Shown one piece after another: positions 30,653-40,405 of a stretch of DNA of 64,000 bases. The translations under genes and the position numbers were made by a program. The notes beneath the pieces were generated by a model. That model saw only the letters and a list, made by a program, of their open reading frames with translations. It had not been told where the DNA came from and made no database searches. This DNA is from Kitasatospora terrestris. GTDB lineage: Bacteria > Actinomycetota > Actinomycetes > Streptomycetales > Streptomycetaceae. The first letter of the stretch is position 1. Each line of letters starts with the position of its first letter. Location: NCBI RefSeq assembly GCF_039542905.1, contig NZ_BAABIS010000001.1:6758001-6822000 (forward strand), read 5' to 3'.

Positions 30653-31198
30653 GTGAGTACCTGGATCTGGGCCATCGCGGCCGTCGTGCTGTTCGCCGTC
30701 TACCTCAGCTGGACGGCGGGCCGGCTCGACCGGCTGCACGCCCGGATCGACGCGGCGAAGGCCTCGCTGGACGCGCAGCTGGTGCGCCGGGCGTCGGTGG
30801 CGATGGAGCTGGCCACCTCCTCGCTGCTGGACCCGGCGGCGTCGATCCTGCTGTACGAGGCGGCGCACGCTGCCCGGCAGAGCGAGGACGAGCACCGCGA
30901 GGTGGCGGAGAGCGCGCTGAGCCTGGCGCTGCGCGCGGTGCTGGAGCAGCCGGAGCAGGTGACGGCGCTGCTGGAGGCGCCCGGTGGCGCGGAGGCTGTG
31001 AAGGATCTCACGGCGGCGGTGCGCCGGGTGCCGATGGCCCGCAGGTTCCACAACGACGCGGTCCGGGCGGCGCGCGCGGTGCGCGAGCACCGTTTGGTCC
31101 GCTATTTCCGACTTGCGGGCCGGGCGCCGTTCCCGATGGCTTTCGAGATGGACGACGAACCCCCGGCGGCGCTCACTCCGGAGGGTGCTCCCGCGTAG
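30653..31198 (+). CDS. LemA-like membrane-anchored helical protein
   Basis: A 181-residue protein has one N-terminal transmembrane helix (IWAIAAVVLFAVYLSW) followed by a long helical domain. Two stretches recall the LemA family: RLHARIDAAKASLDAQLVRR (ordering helix with R-D-A-Q-L-x-R-R spacing) and RRFHNDAVRAARAVREHR before a C-terminal F-x-M segment. LemA proteins have a four-helix bundle outside the membrane and no known enzyme activity. The link is by pattern only. It lies 23 bp after the isomerase-like gene and 121 bp before pdxS, an interval also seen at this locus in Streptomyces as I recall. Confidence 0.6.
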   Translation: MSTWIWAIAAVVLFAVYLSWTAGRLDRLHARIDAAKASLDAQLVRRASVAMELATSSLLDPAASILLYEAAHAARQSEDEHREVAESALSLALRAVLEQPEQVTALLEAPGGAEAVKDLTAAVRRVPMARRFHNDAVRAARAVREHRLVRYFRLAGRAPFPMAFEMDDEPPAALTPEGAPA

Positions 31199-31319
31199 GA
31201 TTCTGTTGCCTGTTTGTCGTATGCGGAGCGCCTGTCTGGACCGGATGGAGCATGGGTAAGCACCGTTTCGGGCCTACGATAGGGCGATAGCACTGGTTCA
31301 TCTTCGAGTGAGGTCTCAC

Positions 31320-32231
31320 GTGTCCACCACCCCCATCACCGCAGACCAGCCGCAGATCGGCACCGCCCGCGTCAAGCGCGGCATGGCCGAGCAGCTCAAG
31401 GGCGGTGTGATCATGGACGTGGTCAACGCCGAGCAGGCGAAGATCGCCGAGGACGCCGGTGCGGTCGCCGTCATGGCGCTGGAGCGGGTCCCCGCGGACA
31501 TCCGCAAGGACGGCGGCGTGGCCCGGATGTCCGACCCGAACATGATCGAGGAGATCATCGCCGCGGTCTCCATCCCGGTCATGGCCAAGTCGCGCATCGG
31601 CCACTTCGTCGAGGCCCAGGTCCTCCAGTCGCTCGGTGTCGACTACATCGACGAGTCCGAGGTGCTCACCCCGGCCGACGAGGTCAACCACTCCGACAAG
31701 TGGGCCTTCACCACCCCCTTCGTCTGTGGCGCCACCAACCTGGGCGAGGCCCTGCGCCGCATCGCCGAGGGCGCGGCCATGATCCGCTCGAAGGGCGAGG
31801 CCGGCACCGGCAACGTCGTCGAGGCGGTCCGCCACCTGCGCCAGATCAAGAACGAAATCGCCAAGCTGCGCGGCTTCGACAACAACGAGCTGTACGCCGC
31901 CGCCAAGGAGCTGCGCGCCCCGTACGAGCTGGTCCGCGAGGTCGCCGAGCTCGGCAAGCTGCCGGTCGTGCTGTTCTCCGCCGGTGGCGTCGCCACCCCG
32001 GCCGACGCCGCCCTGATGCGCCAGCTCGGCGCCGAGGGCGTGTTCGTCGGCTCCGGCATCTTCAAGTCCGGCGACCCGGCCAAGCGCGCCGCCGCCATCG
32101 TGAAGGCCACCACCTTCTTCGACGACCCGAAGATCATCGCCGACGCCTCCCGCAACCTGGGCGAGGCCATGGTCGGCATCAACTGCGACACCCTGCCGGA
32201 GACCGAGCGCTACGCCAACCGCGGCTGGTAA
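31320..32231 (+). CDS. pdxS: Pyridoxal 5'-phosphate synthase subunit PdxS
   Basis: This 303-residue TIM-barrel protein makes PLP from ribose 5-phosphate, glyceraldehyde 3-phosphate and ammonia supplied by PdxT. The Lys that binds the pentose sits in PVMAKSRIGHFVEAQ and the second active-site Lys in MIRSKGEAGTGNVVEA. VDYIDESEVLTPADE is another invariant segment. The protein forms a dodecamer with PdxT on the outside. A GTG start follows GTGAGG. pdxT follows after 88 bp containing a hairpin, so the two may be made in unequal amounts. Confidence 0.98.
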   Translation: MSTTPITADQPQIGTARVKRGMAEQLKGGVIMDVVNAEQAKIAEDAGAVAVMALERVPADIRKDGGVARMSDPNMIEEIIAAVSIPVMAKSRIGHFVEAQVLQSLGVDYIDESEVLTPADEVNHSDKWAFTTPFVCGATNLGEALRRIAEGAAMIRSKGEAGTGNVVEAVRHLRQIKNEIAKLRGFDNNELYAAAKELRAPYELVREVAELGKLPVVLFSAGGVATPADAALMRQLGAEGVFVGSGIFKSGDPAKRAAAIVKATTFFDDPKIIADASRNLGEAMVGINCDTLPETERYANRGW

Positions 32232-32246
32232 TCGCTCCGCCCCGTC

Positions 32247-32280
32247 GGCCCGCCGCAGCGCCCCGGGCGCGCGGCGGGCC
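32247..32280 (+). terminator. Intercistronic hairpin between pdxS and pdxT
   Basis: GGCCCGCCGC pairs with GCGGCGGGCC around a 14-nt GC-rich loop, 15 nt after the pdxS stop. It may attenuate read-through into pdxT or protect the pdxS message. Confidence 0.5.
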
Positions 32281-32319
32281 GCGTCACGTACGACCCCGAT
32301 CCAACCGAAGAGGTAAGCA

Positions 32320-32925
32320 GTGAGCACCCCCGTCATCGGCGTCCTGGCCCTGCAGGGCGATGTCCGCGAGCACCTGGTGGCGCTGGCCGCCGCCGACGCC
32401 GTCGCGCGGCAGGTGCGCCGGCCCGAGGAGCTGGCCGAGGTCGACGCCCTGGTGATGCCGGGCGGCGAGTCGACCACCATCTCCAAGCTGGCCGTCCTCT
32501 TCGGCCTGATGGACCCGCTGCGCGAGCGGGTCGCCGCCGGGATGCCGGTCTACGGCACCTGCGCGGGCATGATCATGCTGGCCGACAAGATCCTCGACGG
32601 CCGGGACGACCAGGAGACCGTCGGCGGCATCGACATGACCGTGCGCCGCAACGCCTTCGGCCGGCAGAACGAGTCCTTCGAGACCTCGATCCCGTTCGAG
32701 GGACTCGAGGGCGGCCCGGTCAACGGCGTGTTCATCCGCGCCCCCTGGGTCGAGGCGGTCGGCGCCGGCGTCCAGGTGCTCGCCGAGCTGCCGGCGGCCG
32801 ACGGCCCGGACAGCCGGATCGTCGCGGTCCGCCAGGGCAACCTGCTCGCCACCTCGTTCCACCCCGAGCTGACCGGCGACCACCGGGTGCACGAGTACTT
32901 CGTGCGCATGGTCAGTGGTTCCTGA
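32320..32925 (+). CDS. pdxT: Pyridoxal 5'-phosphate synthase glutaminase subunit PdxT
   Basis: This 201-residue class I glutamine amidotransferase releases ammonia for PdxS. The nucleophile Cys is in VYGTCAGMIMLADKI (about residue 84), and the His-Glu pair is in TSFHPELTGD near the C-terminus. MPGGESTTISKLA is the PdxT substrate-binding signature. GTG start with GAAGAGG seven bases upstream. pdxS and pdxT are adjacent, as is common; yebC and ruvCAB follow, the same order as in other actinobacteria. Confidence 0.98.
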   Translation: MSTPVIGVLALQGDVREHLVALAAADAVARQVRRPEELAEVDALVMPGGESTTISKLAVLFGLMDPLRERVAAGMPVYGTCAGMIMLADKILDGRDDQETVGGIDMTVRRNAFGRQNESFETSIPFEGLEGGPVNGVFIRAPWVEAVGAGVQVLAELPAADGPDSRIVAVRQGNLLATSFHPELTGDHRVHEYFVRMVSGS

Positions 32926-32984
32926 GGGTCACCGGTAAGATCTCTTCTGTTCAATTCCCTTTTGGCGACGTAAAGGAGCTGGCG

Positions 32985-33743
32985 ATGTCCGGCCACTCTA
33001 AGTGGGCTACCACCAAGCACAAGAAGGCCGTGATCGACGCCAAGCGCGGCAAGCTCTTCGCCAAGATGATCAAGAACATCGAGGTGGCGGCGCGCACCGG
33101 CGGCGGCGACCCGGCCGGCAACCCGACCCTCTACGACGCCATCCAGAAGGCGAAGAAGAGCTCCGTCCCGATCGACAACATCAACCGCGCCGTCAAGCGC
33201 GGTTCCGGTGCCGAGGCCGGTGGCGCGGACTACTCCACCATCATGTACGAGGGCTACGGCCCGAACGGCGTCGCCGTGCTGATCGAGTGCCTCACCGACA
33301 ACCGCAACCGCGCCGCCTCCGACGTGCGCGTCGCCATGACCCGCAACGGCGGCTCGATGGCCGACCCGGGCTCGGTCTCGTACCTCTTCAACCGCAAGGG
33401 CGTCGTGATCGTCCCCAAGGCGGACGGCGTGGACGAGGACAAGCTCTTCGAGGTCGTCCTGGACGCGGGCGCGGAGGAGGTCAACGACCTCGGCGAGTCC
33501 TTCGAGATCATCTCCGAGGCCACCGACATGGTCCCGGTCCGCACCGCCCTGGTCGATGCCGGCATCGACTACGACTCGGCCGACGCCAACTTCGTCCCCA
33601 GCATGCAGGTCGAGCTGGACGTCGACGGCGCCCGCAAGATCCTGAAGCTGATCGACGCCCTCGAGGACAGCGACGACGTGCAGAACGTCTTCGCCAACTT
33701 CGACATCAGCGACGAGGTCGGTGCGCAGCTCGACGCCGAGTGA
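32985..33743 (+). CDS. yebC: YebC/PmpR-family protein (TACO1-like)
   Basis: This 252-residue protein starts MSGHSKWATTKHKKAVIDAK, diagnostic of the YebC family, and keeps the YGPNGVAVLIECLTDNRNR segment. The family was long annotated as transcription regulators. Recent work on the YebC/TACO1 group points to roles in translation, easing ribosome stalling, so both should be borne in mind. AAAGGAG lies six bases before the ATG. A strong terminator follows, separating it from ruvC. Confidence 0.96.
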   Translation: MSGHSKWATTKHKKAVIDAKRGKLFAKMIKNIEVAARTGGGDPAGNPTLYDAIQKAKKSSVPIDNINRAVKRGSGAEAGGADYSTIMYEGYGPNGVAVLIECLTDNRNRAASDVRVAMTRNGGSMADPGSVSYLFNRKGVVIVPKADGVDEDKLFEVVLDAGAEEVNDLGESFEIISEATDMVPVRTALVDAGIDYDSADANFVPSMQVELDVDGARKILKLIDALEDSDDVQNVFANFDISDEVGAQLDAE

Positions 33744-33756
33744 GACGCCGTACCGC

Positions 33757-33792
33757 CCGGCCCGGTGCTCCCCTCGGGGAGCACCGGGCCGG
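33757..33792 (+). terminator. yebC terminator
   Basis: A perfect 17-bp stem (CCGGCCCGGTGCTCCCC and its complement) with a 2-nt loop starts 13 nt after the yebC stop, and GTGTCGTTC follows. Confidence 0.75.
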
Positions 33793-33856
33793 TGTCGTTC
33801 GGCCGGTTGTCCGACCCGACGGGTAGCCTTCGCAGTCGGACGAGAGGCGAGGCCAC

Positions 33857-34423
33857 ATGGTGCGGGTGCTGGGCGTGGACCCTGGGCTGACCAGGTGCGG
33901 AGTCGGCGTGGTCGACGGCGCACCCGGGCGGCCGCTGCGGATGGTCGGCGTGGGCGTGGTCCGGACTCCGGCGGACGCCGAGATCGGGCAGCGGCTGCTG
34001 CAGATCGAGCAGGGCCTGGAGCGCTGGTTCGACGAGCACCGACCCGAGCTGGTCGCGGTCGAGCGGGTCTTCGCGCAGCACAACGTCCGGACGGTGATGG
34101 GCACGGCGCAGGCCTCGGCCGTCGCCATGCTCTGCGCCACCCGGCGGGGGATACCGGTCACCCTGCACACGCCGAGCGAGGTCAAGGCGGCCGTCACCGG
34201 ATCCGGGCGGGCCGACAAGGCGCAGGTGACGGCGATGGTGACCCGGCTGCTGCGGCTGGACGCGCCGCCCAAGCCCGCCGACGCGGCGGACGCGCTGGCG
34301 CTGGCCATCTGCCACATCTGGCGCGGCGGGGCGAAGACGCGGATCGAGGCAGCGCTCACGGCCGGCCACCAGGGGCGCGCCCGGCCCGGTACGAGCTGGG
34401 TCCATGGTCGGCCGCGCCCCTGA
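33857..34423 (+). CDS. ruvC: Holliday junction resolvase RuvC
   Basis: This 188-residue endonuclease cuts Holliday junctions symmetrically, guided by RuvAB. The RNase H-like active-site acids are visible: Asp in VLGVDPGLTRCG (residue 7), Glu in VAVERVFAQHNVRTV (about 70), and the pair in PPKPADAADALALAICH (about 140-143). It has an extra C-terminal tail of about 15 residues beyond the shortest homologues. It opens the ruvC-ruvA-ruvB run, the normal actinobacterial order. Confidence 0.97.
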   Translation: MVRVLGVDPGLTRCGVGVVDGAPGRPLRMVGVGVVRTPADAEIGQRLLQIEQGLERWFDEHRPELVAVERVFAQHNVRTVMGTAQASAVAMLCATRRGIPVTLHTPSEVKAAVTGSGRADKAQVTAMVTRLLRLDAPPKPADAADALALAICHIWRGGAKTRIEAALTAGHQGRARPGTSWVHGRPRP

Positions 34424-34454
34424 TCGGGCATCTGTTCAGCGAAAGGGTTCTACG

Positions 34455-35066
34455 TTGATTGCCTTTGTGCAGGGGCCGGTCGCGGCCATTGCGGGCGGAG
34501 TCGCCGTCGTCGAGGTCGGGGGCGTCGGGATGGCGGTGCTGTGCACGCCCACCACGCTGGCCGGGCTCCGGGTGGGGGAGCCGGTGCGGCTGGCGACGTC
34601 GCTGGTGGTGCGGGAGGACTCGCTGACGCTGTTCGGGTTCGCGGACGACGACGAGCGGGCGACGTTCGAGGTGCTGCAGGCGGCGCCCGGTGTGGGGCCG
34701 AAGCTGGCGCAGGCGATGCTGGGCGTGCACAGCCCGGAGGCACTGCGGGTCGCGGTCGCGTCCGGGGACGAGAAGGCGCTGATCGCGGTGCCGGGCATCG
34801 GCAAGGCGAAGGCGGCGAAGCTGCTGCTGGAGTATAAGGACAAGCTCGGCGCCCCGCACGGGACGGTGCCGGCGCAGAAGCCGGTGGCGTCCGGCCCGGC
34901 GCCGTGGCACGAGCAGTTGCACGCCGCCCTGGTCGGCCTCGGCTACGCCCCGCGCGAGGCGGACGACGCGGTCGCCGCGGTCGCGCCGGAGGCGGAGTCG
35001 CAGTCGGCGCCGGACGTCGGCGTCCTGCTGCGGCTGGCGCTGCGCGGTCTGAACAAGGCCCGCTGA
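34455..35066 (+). CDS. ruvA: Holliday junction DNA helicase subunit RuvA
   Basis: This 203-residue protein binds the four-way junction as a tetramer. It has the N-terminal OB-fold (MIAFVQGPVAAIAGGVAVVE), a helix-hairpin-helix pair (APGVGPKLAQAMLG and VPGIGKAKAAKLLLE), a flexible linker rich in Pro and Ala, and the C-terminal domain that contacts RuvB. The start is TTG at 34455, supported by AAAGGG a few bases upstream and by the conserved N-terminus, which begins there. Confidence 0.97.
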   Translation: MIAFVQGPVAAIAGGVAVVEVGGVGMAVLCTPTTLAGLRVGEPVRLATSLVVREDSLTLFGFADDDERATFEVLQAAPGVGPKLAQAMLGVHSPEALRVAVASGDEKALIAVPGIGKAKAAKLLLEYKDKLGAPHGTVPAQKPVASGPAPWHEQLHAALVGLGYAPREADDAVAAVAPEAESQSAPDVGVLLRLALRGLNKAR

Positions 35067-35113
35067 ATCTCCCTGACGATCTGTCCCCCTGTCGACAAAT
35101 GGAGCGGTTCCCG

Positions 35114-36193
<1,080 letters not shown>

Positions 36194-36203
36194 GAGAAAC
36201 TGT

Positions 36204-36244
36204 GCATGCCAAGGGTCGCCACTTTCGGCGGCACACTGGCATGC
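36204..36244. repeat. Inverted repeat upstream of the yajC promoter
   Basis: GCATGCCA (36204-36211) and TGGCATGC (36237-36244) are perfect complements 25 bp apart, between the ruvB stop and the yajC -35. It may be a ruvB terminator or a regulator site. Confidence 0.4.
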
Positions 36245-36250
36245 TTGGCG

Positions 36251-36279
36251 TTGTCCGATCAGTGCGGGTCGCCTAGACT
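36251..36279 (+). promoter_or_regulatory. Promoter of yajC-secDF (predicted)
   Basis: TTGTCC and TAGACT are spaced by exactly 17 bp, the best vegetative-sigma match seen in the window. The yajC start lies 81 bp after the -10. Confidence 0.65.
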
Positions 36280-36360
36280 CCGCCGGACCGCCCCTCTCAC
36301 CCGACGGGCCGACGTACACGCACTGGCCGCCCGGCAGGCGGCCCGTAAAGGACCCTGGCT

Positions 36361-36753
36361 GTGGCTAACCTTCTTATCTTCCTCCTCCCGCTCGTGGCGA
36401 TCTTCCTGATGTTCCGCTCCCAGAAGAAGCGCCAGTCCCAGCAGCAGCAGATGCAGACCGCGCTGCAGCCGGGATCGGGCGTGCGCACCATCGGCGGCAT
36501 GTACGCCATGGTGAAGGCGGTCAACGAGGAGACCGTCGAGCTCGAGATCGCCCCGGGTGTGGTGGCCCACTACATCAAGGGCGCCATCGCGGCCGTCCTG
36601 GAGCCCCTCGAGTACGACGCGATCATCAACGGCCGCCCGCTCGAGGAGAGCGAGCCGGAGGCGGACGACGCCGCCGAGAAGCCGCTGAGCCTCGACAAGA
36701 CCGGCGATTCGGACGAGGCCACCGCCAACGGCGAGGCTCCCGAGAGCAAGTAG
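36361..36753 (+). CDS. yajC: Preprotein translocase subunit YajC
   Basis: This 130-residue protein has one N-terminal transmembrane helix (LLIFLLPLVAIFLMF) followed directly by the basic RSQKKRQ stretch typical of YajC, and a small cytoplasmic domain (GSGVRTIGGMYAMVKAVNEE). The C-terminal 45 residues are acidic and low in complexity. YajC associates with SecDF and the Sec channel. GTG start with AAAGGA eight bases upstream. secD follows after 147 bp that contain a hairpin. Confidence 0.95.
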   Translation: MANLLIFLLPLVAIFLMFRSQKKRQSQQQQMQTALQPGSGVRTIGGMYAMVKAVNEETVELEIAPGVVAHYIKGAIAAVLEPLEYDAIINGRPLEESEPEADDAAEKPLSLDKTGDSDEATANGEAPESK

Positions 36754-36815
36754 TACGGTTCGGGGCGCAACCCCGACCACTGCGGCACCCCGCCGCAAGC
36801 CCACAGGACCTCAGG

Positions 36816-36877
36816 GCCGCCGCGCGCCGGTCCCGCCCGCCCTCTGCGAGGGGGAGGAGGGCGCGATGCGCGGCGGC
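36816..36877 (+). repeat. Two-tier hairpin between yajC and secD
   Basis: An outer 10-bp stem GCCGCCGCGC/GCGCGGCGGC encloses an inner CGCCCTC/GAGGGCG stem. Its position 24 nt before the secD start suggests attenuation or message processing rather than full termination. Confidence 0.5.
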
Positions 36878-36900
36878 ATGGACAGGGAGAAACGAGCAAG

Positions 36901-38712
36901 GTGGCAACACCCAAGTCGCGCCCGCGCGACGGCTACCCGGGACGGGCGCTGGCGCTCATCCTGGTGGTGACCGTCGGGCTGGTCGCCCTCATGTTCGGGA
37001 CGGGCCACAAGACGCCGCGTCTCGGAATCGACCTCGCCGGTGGTACCAGCGTGACGCTGACCGCGAAGTCGGACGATCCCTCCGCCATCAACAAGTCCAA
37101 CATGGACATCGCGGTCGGGATCATCCAGAAGCGCGTCAACGGCATGGGTGTCTCCGAGGCGGAGGTCCAGACCCAGGGCGACAGCAACATCATCGTCAAC
37201 ATCCCCGACGGTGGTAACACGCAGGCGTCGGTGGAGCAGGTCGGCGAGACCGCCAAGCTCTACTTCCGTCCGGTGCTGGCGCTGGCCCCGACCGGTGTCC
37301 AGGCCCAGGCCTCCCCGTCGCCGTCGGCCACCGCCTCCGGTGCCGCCTCGCCGAGCGCCTCCGCGTCCGCCTCGGCGGCCGCCGGCTCCCCGAGCGCGAG
37401 CGCCTCGAAGGCCGCCTCGCCGAGCGCCAGCGCCTCCAAGGCCGGCCGCGCCGTCTCCGGCGCGCTGATGGCCGACCCGACCGCGTCGGGTTCCGCGAGC
37501 GCCTCCGGTGCCGCCTCGCCGAGCGCCGCCGCCGGCTCCCCGAGCGCCGCCGCCTCCGCGCCGTCCGCCGCCGACATGTCGGCGGCGATGACCCAGGGCA
37601 CCGTCCCGGCCGACCTGCAGCAGCAGTTCACCGCGCTGGACTGCTCGCAGCCCGCGCAGCGCCTGAACTACCAGAAGTCGAACGACACCGCCGCCAACAC
37701 GGTGGCCTGCTCGTACGACGCCGAGAGCGGCCTCTGGTACAAGTTCGCGCTCGGCGGCGTCGCCGTGAACGGCTCGGACGTCTCCAAGGCGCAGGCCGCC
37801 TTCGACACCCAGAGCGCCGGCGGCTGGCAGGTCCTGCTGAACTTCGACGACGCCGGTTCCAAGGCGTTCGCCGAGACCACCGGCAAGCTCGCCGCCCAGG
37901 CCACCCCGGCCAACCAGTTCGCGATCGTGCTCGACGGCAAGGTGGTCTCCCACCCGTACGTGCAGACCGCGATCACCGGCGGCTCCGCGCAGATCTCCGG
38001 CTCGTTCAGCCAGGAGGAGGCCAAGTCGCTCGCCAACGTGCTGAGCTTCGGCGCCCTCCCGCTGGACTTCGTGAAGAGCGACGTCACCACCGTCTCCCCG
38101 CAGCTCGGCGGCGAGCAGCTGAAGGCGGGCCTGATCGCCGGCCTGATCGGCATGGTCCTGGTGGTCGTCTACTCGCTGGTCTACTACCGCGGCCTCGGCC
38201 TGGTGTCGATCGCCGGTCTGGTCGTCTCGGCGGCGCTGACCTACTCGATCATGAGCCTGCTGGGCGCCGGCATCGGCTTCGCGCTCAACCTGCCCGCGGT
38301 CTGCGGCGCCATCGTCGCGATCGGCATCACGGCGGACTCCTTCATCGTGTACTTCGAGCGCATCCGCGACGAGGTCCGCGAGGGCGCTCCGCTGAAGGCC
38401 GCCGTGCAGCGCGCCTGGCCGCGCGCCCGCCGCACCATCCTGGTCTCGGACTTCGTGTCCTTCCTGTGTGCCGCGGTGCTGTACCTGGTCTCGGTCGGCA
38501 AGGTGCAGGGCTTCGCCTTCACCCTGGGTCTGACCACCCTGCTCGACGTCGTGGTGATCTTCCTGTTCACCAAGCCGCTGATCACCCTGCTCGCCCGTAC
38601 CAAGTTCTTCGCCAGTGGCCACCCGTGGTCCGGCCTGGACCCGAAGCGCCTCGGCGCCCGTCCGCCGGTCCGCGGCGGCCGTCGCCGTCCCGCCGCCGTC
38701 AAGGAGGCCTGA
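36901..38712 (+). CDS. secD: Protein translocase subunit SecD
   Basis: This 603-residue RND-type membrane protein pulls exported proteins outwards using proton flow. It has an N-terminal helix, the conserved LGIDLAGGTSVTL segment, a large outer P1 domain, and a C-terminal five-helix bundle (from about 405: LIAGLIGMVLVVVYSLVYY; GIGFALNLPAVCGAIVAIGITADSF read here in part as PAVCGAIVAIGITADSF). The P1 domain is split by an Ala/Ser/Pro-rich insert of about 95 residues (136-230) made of ASPSASAS-type units, common in streptomycete SecD but of unknown use. The GTG start has GGGAGA upstream. Confidence 0.96.
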   Translation: MATPKSRPRDGYPGRALALILVVTVGLVALMFGTGHKTPRLGIDLAGGTSVTLTAKSDDPSAINKSNMDIAVGIIQKRVNGMGVSEAEVQTQGDSNIIVNIPDGGNTQASVEQVGETAKLYFRPVLALAPTGVQAQASPSPSATASGAASPSASASASAAAGSPSASASKAASPSASASKAGRAVSGALMADPTASGSASASGAASPSAAAGSPSAAASAPSAADMSAAMTQGTVPADLQQQFTALDCSQPAQRLNYQKSNDTAANTVACSYDAESGLWYKFALGGVAVNGSDVSKAQAAFDTQSAGGWQVLLNFDDAGSKAFAETTGKLAAQATPANQFAIVLDGKVVSHPYVQTAITGGSAQISGSFSQEEAKSLANVLSFGALPLDFVKSDVTTVSPQLGGEQLKAGLIAGLIGMVLVVVYSLVYYRGLGLVSIAGLVVSAALTYSIMSLLGAGIGFALNLPAVCGAIVAIGITADSFIVYFERIRDEVREGAPLKAAVQRAWPRARRTILVSDFVSFLCAAVLYLVSVGKVQGFAFTLGLTTLLDVVVIFLFTKPLITLLARTKFFASGHPWSGLDPKRLGARPPVRGGRRRPAAVKEA

Positions 38713-38715
38713 CCC

Positions 38716-39828
38716 ATGTCCCTGCGCAACATCGGTCACCGGCTCTACCAGGGCGAGGTCAGCTTCGACTTCGTCGGCAAGCGCAAGATCTGGTACTCGA
38801 TCTCCGGTGTGATCGTCCTGGTCGCGGCCATCGGCCTGGCCATGGGCCTGCACCTGGGCATCGAGTTCAAGGGCGGCTCGGTCTACACCGTGCACAAGCC
38901 CGGCCTGACGGTCTCGCAGGCCCAGGACGCCGCCAACAAGATCACCAACTCGACCACCCCGCTGGTCCAGTCGACCGACAAGGGCGACGTCCGGATCCAG
39001 GTGAGCGCCGAGAACTCGATCGAGGCGAGCACCTTCACCACGGAGCTGTCCAAGGACCTCGGCGTGCCGCAGGATCAGATCAGCGCCCAGGTGATCGGCC
39101 CCAGCTGGGGTGACGAGATCTCCAAGAAGGCCCTGCTCGGCCTGGTGATCTTCATGGTGCTGGTCACCGTCTACCTGGCGATCGCCTTCGAGTGGCGGAT
39201 GGCACTGGCCGCCCTGGTCGCGCTGATCCACGACCTCCTGATCACCATCGGCGTGTACGCCCTGGTGGGCTTCGAGGTCACCCCGGGCACCGTGATCGGC
39301 TTCCTGACCATCCTCGGCTACTCGCTCTACGACACGGTCGTCGTCTTCGACACCGTGAAGGAGAACACCCGGGGCCTGACCAAGCAGAGCAAGCTGACCT
39401 ACTCCGAGGCCGCCAACCACGGCCTCAACCAGACCCTGGTGCGCTCCATCAACACCACGGTCGTCGCGCTGCTCCCGGTCGCCGCGCTGCTGTTCATCGG
39501 TGGCGGCCTGCTCGGCGCCGGCACCCTGAACGACATCTCGCTCGCGCTGTTCATCGGCCTCGCGGCCGGCGCCTACTCCTCGATCTGCGTCGCCACCCCG
39601 CTGCTCGCGCAGCTCAAGGAGATGCAGCCGGACATGAAGGCGCTGGCCAAGAAGGTCGCGCTGCGCCGCGCCTCCGACGCCAAGGCCGCGGCCGAGGCCG
39701 CCGAGCGGGGCGACGTCCCCGACGGCGAGGAGTTCGAGGACGATGAGCTGCCGGCGGGTATGGTCGGTCAGCGTAACCAGCCGGTCAGCCGGTCCCGTGC
39801 CAAGGGCCGCCCGTCCGGCAAGCGCTGA
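38716..39828 (+). CDS. secF: Protein translocase subunit SecF
   Basis: This 370-residue protein is the partner of SecD. It has an N-terminal helix after FVGKRKIWYSISGVIVL, the GIEFKGGSVYTV signature, a short outer domain, and a helix bundle with LVALIHDLLITIGVYALVGFE and VIGFLTILGYSLYDTVVVFD, listed here only as family marks. The cytoplasmic C-terminal tail (about 300-370) is charged and ends in RAKGRPSGKR. It starts three bases after the secD stop, so translation is coupled. Confidence 0.97.
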   Translation: MSLRNIGHRLYQGEVSFDFVGKRKIWYSISGVIVLVAAIGLAMGLHLGIEFKGGSVYTVHKPGLTVSQAQDAANKITNSTTPLVQSTDKGDVRIQVSAENSIEASTFTTELSKDLGVPQDQISAQVIGPSWGDEISKKALLGLVIFMVLVTVYLAIAFEWRMALAALVALIHDLLITIGVYALVGFEVTPGTVIGFLTILGYSLYDTVVVFDTVKENTRGLTKQSKLTYSEAANHGLNQTLVRSINTTVVALLPVAALLFIGGGLLGAGTLNDISLALFIGLAAGAYSSICVATPLLAQLKEMQPDMKALAKKVALRRASDAKAAAEAAERGDVPDGEEFEDDELPAGMVGQRNQPVSRSRAKGRPSGKR

Positions 39829-39853
39829 CCCCGCCCCGACGCTAGGAACCCCC

Positions 39854-40405
39854 GTGACCTCCACCGACACCGCCCTGACCGAGCTGCTCAACAGCCGGAT
39901 CAAGGACGTCCCCGACTACCCGAAGCCCGGCGTCCTGTTCAAGGACATCGCTCCGCTGCTGGCGGACGCCGAGGCCTTCGGGGCCCTGACCCGGGCGCTC
40001 GCCGACCGGGCCGCGGCACTGGGTGCGACCAAGGTGGTCGGTCTGGAGGCGCGGGGGTTCGTGCTCGCGGCCCCGGCGGCGTTCGCCGCCGGGCTCGGCT
40101 TCGTGCCGATCCGCAAGAAGGGCAAGCTGCCCGGCGCGGTCTTCGCCCGCTCGTACGACCTGGAGTACGGCTCGGCCACCCTCGAAGTGCAGTGCGACGC
40201 CTTCGCCCCGGGTGAGAAGGTGCTGGTCGTCGACGACGTGCTGGCCACCGGCGGCACCATCGCCGCCTCGCTGGACCTGGTCCAGGAGGCCGGCGCCGAG
40301 CTGGTCGGCGTGGTCGTGCTGATGGAGCTCGGCTTCCTGCCCGGCCGCGAGCGCCTGGTGCCGCACCTGGGCGGCGCGCCCCTGGAGACCCTGATCACGG
40401 TCTGA
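39854..40405 (+). CDS. apt: Adenine phosphoribosyltransferase
   Basis: This 183-residue enzyme salvages adenine to AMP with PRPP. The PRPP-binding motif is VLVVDDVLATGGT (about 117-129), and FKDIAPLLAD and GLEARGFVLAAP are Apt marks. The GTG at 39854 has AGGAA six bases upstream. It lies between secF and relA, as in S. coelicolor, with a gap of 25 bp from secF. Its product AMP and the (p)ppGpp made by the next gene meet in purine control, but that functional tie is inference. Confidence 0.96.
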   Translation: MTSTDTALTELLNSRIKDVPDYPKPGVLFKDIAPLLADAEAFGALTRALADRAAALGATKVVGLEARGFVLAAPAAFAAGLGFVPIRKKGKLPGAVFARSYDLEYGSATLEVQCDAFAPGEKVLVVDDVLATGGTIAASLDLVQEAGAELVGVVVLMELGFLPGRERLVPHLGGAPLETLITV

